Source: Nocardioides sp. Root240
GTDB lineage: Bacteria; Actinomycetota; Actinomycetes; Propionibacteriales; Nocardioidaceae
DNA length: 48,858 nucleotides
Assembly (NCBI RefSeq): GCF_001428825.1
Contig: NZ_LMIT01000013.1
Location: 1 to 48,858, forward strand
Direction: 5' to 3'
Made by a program: the position numbers and the translations under genes
Notes under the pieces: generated by a model
The model's database searches: none
Seen by the model: the letters and a program-made list of their open reading frames with translations, nothing else
What the model was told of the DNA's origin: nothing
Shown here: positions 44,331-48,858 of the stretch, piece by piece
How the letters are laid out: the number at the start of each line of letters is the position of its first letter
Position numbering within the stretch: position 1 is the first letter of the stretch

Positions 44331-45131
44331 TCAGATGAACTTCTTGGACGCGAGGAAGTCGACCAGCGCCGTGGCGCCCGAGCCGTCCTCGTCCTTGACG
44401 ATCTCGCCGGCGGTGCGCGGCGGGCGGGCGGTGACGTTCTCGACCGTGGTCCAGGCGGCACCCAGGCCGACCTCGGACGCGTCGACACCGAGGTCGGCGA
44501 GCGAGAAGGTGTCGAGCGGCTTCTTCTTGGCCGCCATGATGCCCTTGAACGACGGGTAGCGGGCCTCGCCCGACTGGTCGGTCACCGAGAGGACCAGCGG
44601 CAGGGTGCCACCGACGACCTCGGTGGCGGTGTCGCCGTCGCGCTTGATGCGGACCTGGTCGCCCTGGGTCTCGACGACCGCGGCGAGGGTGACCTGCGGG
44701 AGGCCGAGCCGCTCGGCGAGCATCGCCGGGACGACGCTCAGGCCGCCGTCGGTCGACGCGAGGCCACCGACGACCAGCTCCGGGACACCGATCTTCTCGA
44801 TCGCCTTGGCGAGCACGAGCGAGGTCGCGACGGCGTCGGAGCCGGCGATCGCGTCGTCCTGCACGTGGACGGCCTTGTCGGCGCCCATCTGCAGCGCCTT
44901 GCGGACAGCGGCCTCGGCCTCGGCCGGGCCGACGGTCAGCGCGGTGACGGTGATCTCCTCGTCCGCGCGCTTCTCCTTGATCTGGAGGGCCTGCTCGACG
45001 GCGTACTCGTCGAGCTCGGACAGCAGACCGTCGACACCGACGCGGTCGACGGTGTTGTCCGCCTCGAACTTCCGGTCACCCGTCGCGTCCGGGACGTACT
45101 TCACAAGGACGACAATGTTGGAGAGAGTCAT
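44331..45131 (-). CDS. etfB: Electron transfer flavoprotein, beta subunit
   Basis: A 266-residue AMP-binding ETF subunit. MTLSNIVVLVKYVPDATGDRKF, NTVDRVGVDGLLSELDEYAVEQALQIKE, MGADKAVHVQDDAIAGSDAVATS, GLASTDGGLSVVPAMLAERLG and GIMAAKKKPLDTFSLADLGV are typical. The ATG at 45131 gives the usual N-terminus; AGGAAGGGG is rather far upstream, and a GGCCGG hairpin lies between. It leads etfA by 24 bases, and a promoter lies about 100 bases upstream. Confidence 0.96.
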   Translation of the reverse strand: MTLSNIVVLVKYVPDATGDRKFEADNTVDRVGVDGLLSELDEYAVEQALQIKEKRADEEITVTALTVGPAEAEAAVRKALQMGADKAVHVQDDAIAGSDAVATSLVLAKAIEKIGVPELVVGGLASTDGGLSVVPAMLAERLGLPQVTLAAVVETQGDQVRIKRDGDTATEVVGGTLPLVLSVTDQSGEARYPSFKGIMAAKKKPLDTFSLADLGVDASEVGLGAAWTTVENVTARPPRTAGEIVKDEDGSGATALVDFLASKKFI

Positions 45132-45229
45132 GGTTGTGGCCGGACCGGCCCCTTCCTGTGCTTCGTGAGTCCCCGCCGCGTGGCCCGCGGGCAGGGAGCA
45201 ACTGAGTCCGTTGCCGGACAGCGTCTTGC

Positions 45230-45258
45230 AGGTTACCGCCCGGTCATACGACGGGGAA
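45230..45258 (-). promoter_or_regulatory. etfB-etfA promoter
   Basis: TTCCCC (45253-45258) and TAACCT (45230-45235) on the minus strand are separated by 17 bases. They would give a leader of about 90 bases before etfB. Confidence 0.5.
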
Positions 45259-45307
45259 TCGGCGTCTCAGTGGACTACCTCACACGAGGTCGCCCACCGC
45301 GACGTGC

Positions 45308-45760
45308 TCAGGGCCGCAGGATCCGCTCGAGGATCCGGCCCAGGACGAGGTAGACGACACAGGCGATGCCGTAGTTGAACAGCGCCGTCTTGACCTCGCC
45401 GTTCGGGTTCTCGAACGCCTTGACCGGGTTGTCCAGGTCGAAGAAGCCGAGGTCGAAGGCGTTGGCCATGTCACGGACCGTCTGCACCAGCTGGTTCTGC
45501 TCGTTGGCCTTGAGGGCGAACGAGAAGGCCGCGGCCGCGAGGATCAGGCCCAGGGTCATGCACACGATCCACGCCACCCGGGCCGCGGTGTCGCGCACCC
45601 GCGCGGTCATCAGGACCCGCCGGTCAGGACCCGCCGGGACGGGCGGAGCCGGCTGGTCGCGCTGGTCGGGCTGGTCGGTCCCGGCGCGGTCGGTCCCGGC
45701 GCGGTCGGCCGCGTGGGCCCCCAGCGCCGGCTTGTCGTCGTCCTCGGCCATCCTGCTCAC
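45308..45760 (-). CDS. Two-helix membrane protein of unknown function
   Basis: A 150-residue protein with an acidic, repeat-rich N-terminal stretch (DRAGTDRAGTDQPDQRDQP) and two hydrophobic segments at about 60-82 and 126-145 (WIVCMTLGLILAAAAFSFAL and IACVVYLVLGRILERIL). The GTG at 45760 overlaps the TGA of the enoyl-CoA hydratase gene (GTGA); an ATG at 45751 is an alternative. Function is unknown; its place in the operon before etfB hints at no clear role. Confidence 0.6.
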   Translation of the reverse strand: MSRMAEDDDKPALGAHAADRAGTDRAGTDQPDQRDQPAPPVPAGPDRRVLMTARVRDTAARVAWIVCMTLGLILAAAAFSFALKANEQNQLVQTVRDMANAFDLGFFDLDNPVKAFENPNGEVKTALFNYGIACVVYLVLGRILERILRP

Positions 45761-46542
45761 TGTCCTTCGAAGGTGGCCTTGCCCGGGCCGTTCTCGATGA
45801 ACGACTGCATCCCGGTCCGGCTGTCCTGCGTGGCGAACACTGCCGAGAAGTGCTGCCGCTCGATCTGCAGACCGGTCTCGAGGTCGGCCTCGAGGCCCCG
45901 GTCCACGGACTCCTTGATCGCCCGCAGCGCGTACGGCGCGGCGGTGGCGAACTTCGACGCCCAGGCCACGGCCTCGGCGTACACGTCGGCGGCCGGGACC
46001 ACCCGGTCGGCGAGGCCGATGGCGAGCGCCTCCTCGGCCTTGACGAAACGGCCGGTGAAGAGCAGGTCCTTGGCCTTGGCCGGACCCACGAGGCGCGGCA
46101 GGCGCTGCGTGCCGCCGGCGCCGGGGATGATGCCGAGCAGGATCTCGGGCTGGCCGAGGACCGCGTTGTCGGCGACGAAGCGCACGTCCGCGGCCATGGC
46201 GAGCTCGCAACCGCCTCCGAGGGCGTAACCGTTGACCGCGGCGACGACGGGCTTCGGGATGCGCGCGATCGAGTTGACGGCGTTCTGGAGCTTCTCCACC
46301 CGGTCGACCATGTCCGTGTAGGACATGTCGGCCATCTGCTTGACGTCGTTGCCGGCAGCGAAGACCTTCTCGCCGCCCCAGACCACGACGGCACGGACGT
46401 CGGAGCGGTCGGTCGCCTCGGCCGCGGTGAGCGTGAGCTCGTCCTGGACCTGGAGACTGATCGCGTTCATCGCCTTGGCGCGGTCCAGACGGATCGTCCC
46501 GACACCGTCGGCAACCTCCAGGCGCACGAACTCGCTGGTCAT
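45757..46542 (-). CDS. Enoyl-CoA hydratase/isomerase family protein
   Basis: A 261-residue crotonase-fold enzyme that hydrates 2-enoyl-CoA in beta-oxidation. KVFAAGNDVKQMADM supplies the first oxyanion segment, and ALGGGCELAMAADVRFVADNAVLGQPEILLGIIPGAGGTQRLPRLVG includes the two glutamates expected of hydratases. Length is typical. The ATG at 46542 has GAGGGAG just upstream. It is coupled to the two-helix protein by four bases, and lies upstream of etfB. Confidence 0.94.
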   Translation of the reverse strand: MTSEFVRLEVADGVGTIRLDRAKAMNAISLQVQDELTLTAAEATDRSDVRAVVVWGGEKVFAAGNDVKQMADMSYTDMVDRVEKLQNAVNSIARIPKPVVAAVNGYALGGGCELAMAADVRFVADNAVLGQPEILLGIIPGAGGTQRLPRLVGPAKAKDLLFTGRFVKAEEALAIGLADRVVPAADVYAEAVAWASKFATAAPYALRAIKESVDRGLEADLETGLQIERQHFSAVFATQDSRTGMQSFIENGPGKATFEGQ

Positions 46543-46676
46543 CTGCTCCCTCTCGATGGAACTGCTCGGTGGGCTTGGGCCCCCGTCCCGCATTCTGCCG
46601 CTACCCAGCGGCGTCGGTCACATGAACCCGTCCCTTGGGCGCGTCGCCGGATCGGCGACCCTGCACAATGGGCCGG

Positions 46677-48785
<2,109 letters not shown>

Positions 48786-48795
48786 GGGCGCTGGC

Positions 48796-48858
48796 GGCAC
48801 CACGAACCGTGAGCCGTGGCACCACGAACCGTGAGCCGTGGCACCACGAACCGTGAGC
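48796..48858. repeat. 22-bp tandem repeat at the window edge
   Basis: Two full 22-base units (48796-48817, 48818-48839) and a 19-base partial third (48840-48858), all identical. Each contains GGCACCACGAACCGTG, including the inverted CACG/CGTG. The array begins 11 bases after the glgX stop and runs off the window. Confidence 0.85.

Noticed and set aside
48796..48858. CRISPR array
   Set aside because: Units are contiguous with no spacers, so it is a tandem repeat.

Overview
The window is chromosomal DNA from a very GC-rich actinobacterium. I infer a member of the Nocardioidaceae, close to Nocardioides. The reasons are the strong G/C bias in third codon positions, many GTG starts, actinobacterial housekeeping order (comEA-comEC-holA facing rpsT, with lepA nearby; nadD-rsfS-histidine phosphatase; furA-katG; etfB-etfA) and a dispersed repeat with ends GGTTGAGG and CTCGAAACC. 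There is no rRNA, integrase, transposase, prophage or CRISPR array. One tRNA gene, tRNA-Ala(GGC), is present. Genes are tightly packed, with many 4-base GTGA/ATGA or 5-base TGATG start/stop overlaps.

Layout. 1-2.7 kb: long-chain acyl-CoA ligase and a MOSC protein. 2.8-7.5 kb: a run of five minus-strand genes starting at lepA and continuing through a small YgiB-like secreted protein, a DUF350 membrane protein, a glutathionylspermidine-synthase-like ATP-grasp ligase and an aminoglycoside-kinase-like protein. I consider this the most interesting locus. 7.6-10.7 kb: Tat-exported PhoD phosphatase, a second kinase-like protein and a small membrane protein. 10.8-21 kb: rpsT, holA, comEC, comEA, degV, leuS and an ABC exporter. 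21-31 kb: an SDR, an AhpD-like protein, a GNAT, katG with its regulator furA, an acyltransferase, a GT87 glycosyltransferase, a DUF1877 protein, a methyltransferase and a large clade-2 catalase. 31-35 kb: a pncC-like gene, nadE, a thiolase, an HxlR regulator, a YjdI-type Fe-S protein, a hotdog protein and the tRNA. 35-40.4 kb: histidine phosphatase, rsfS, nadD, a 54-residue membrane protein, a VTT-type membrane protein, a CDP-alcohol phosphatidyltransferase, a DMT transporter and proA. 40.4-48.9 kb: a secreted PLD-like protein divergent from a secreted lysyl-oxidase-like protein, etfB-etfA, enoyl-CoA hydratase, glgX, and a 22-bp tandem repeat that runs off the end.

How the genes work together. 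Fatty-acid oxidation is represented by the acyl-CoA ligase, enoyl-CoA hydratase, thiolase and ETF. NAD synthesis is represented by PncC, NadD and NadE, which together could convert NMN through deamidated intermediates to NAD. Peroxide defence is represented by KatG under FurA, a second catalase and an AhpD-like protein. At about 17 starts a -10-like hexamer (TANNNT or close) lies exactly 6-7 bases before the ATG/GTG, which predicts leaderless transcripts and helped me choose starts. All functional calls come from reading the translated sequence; no database search was run.
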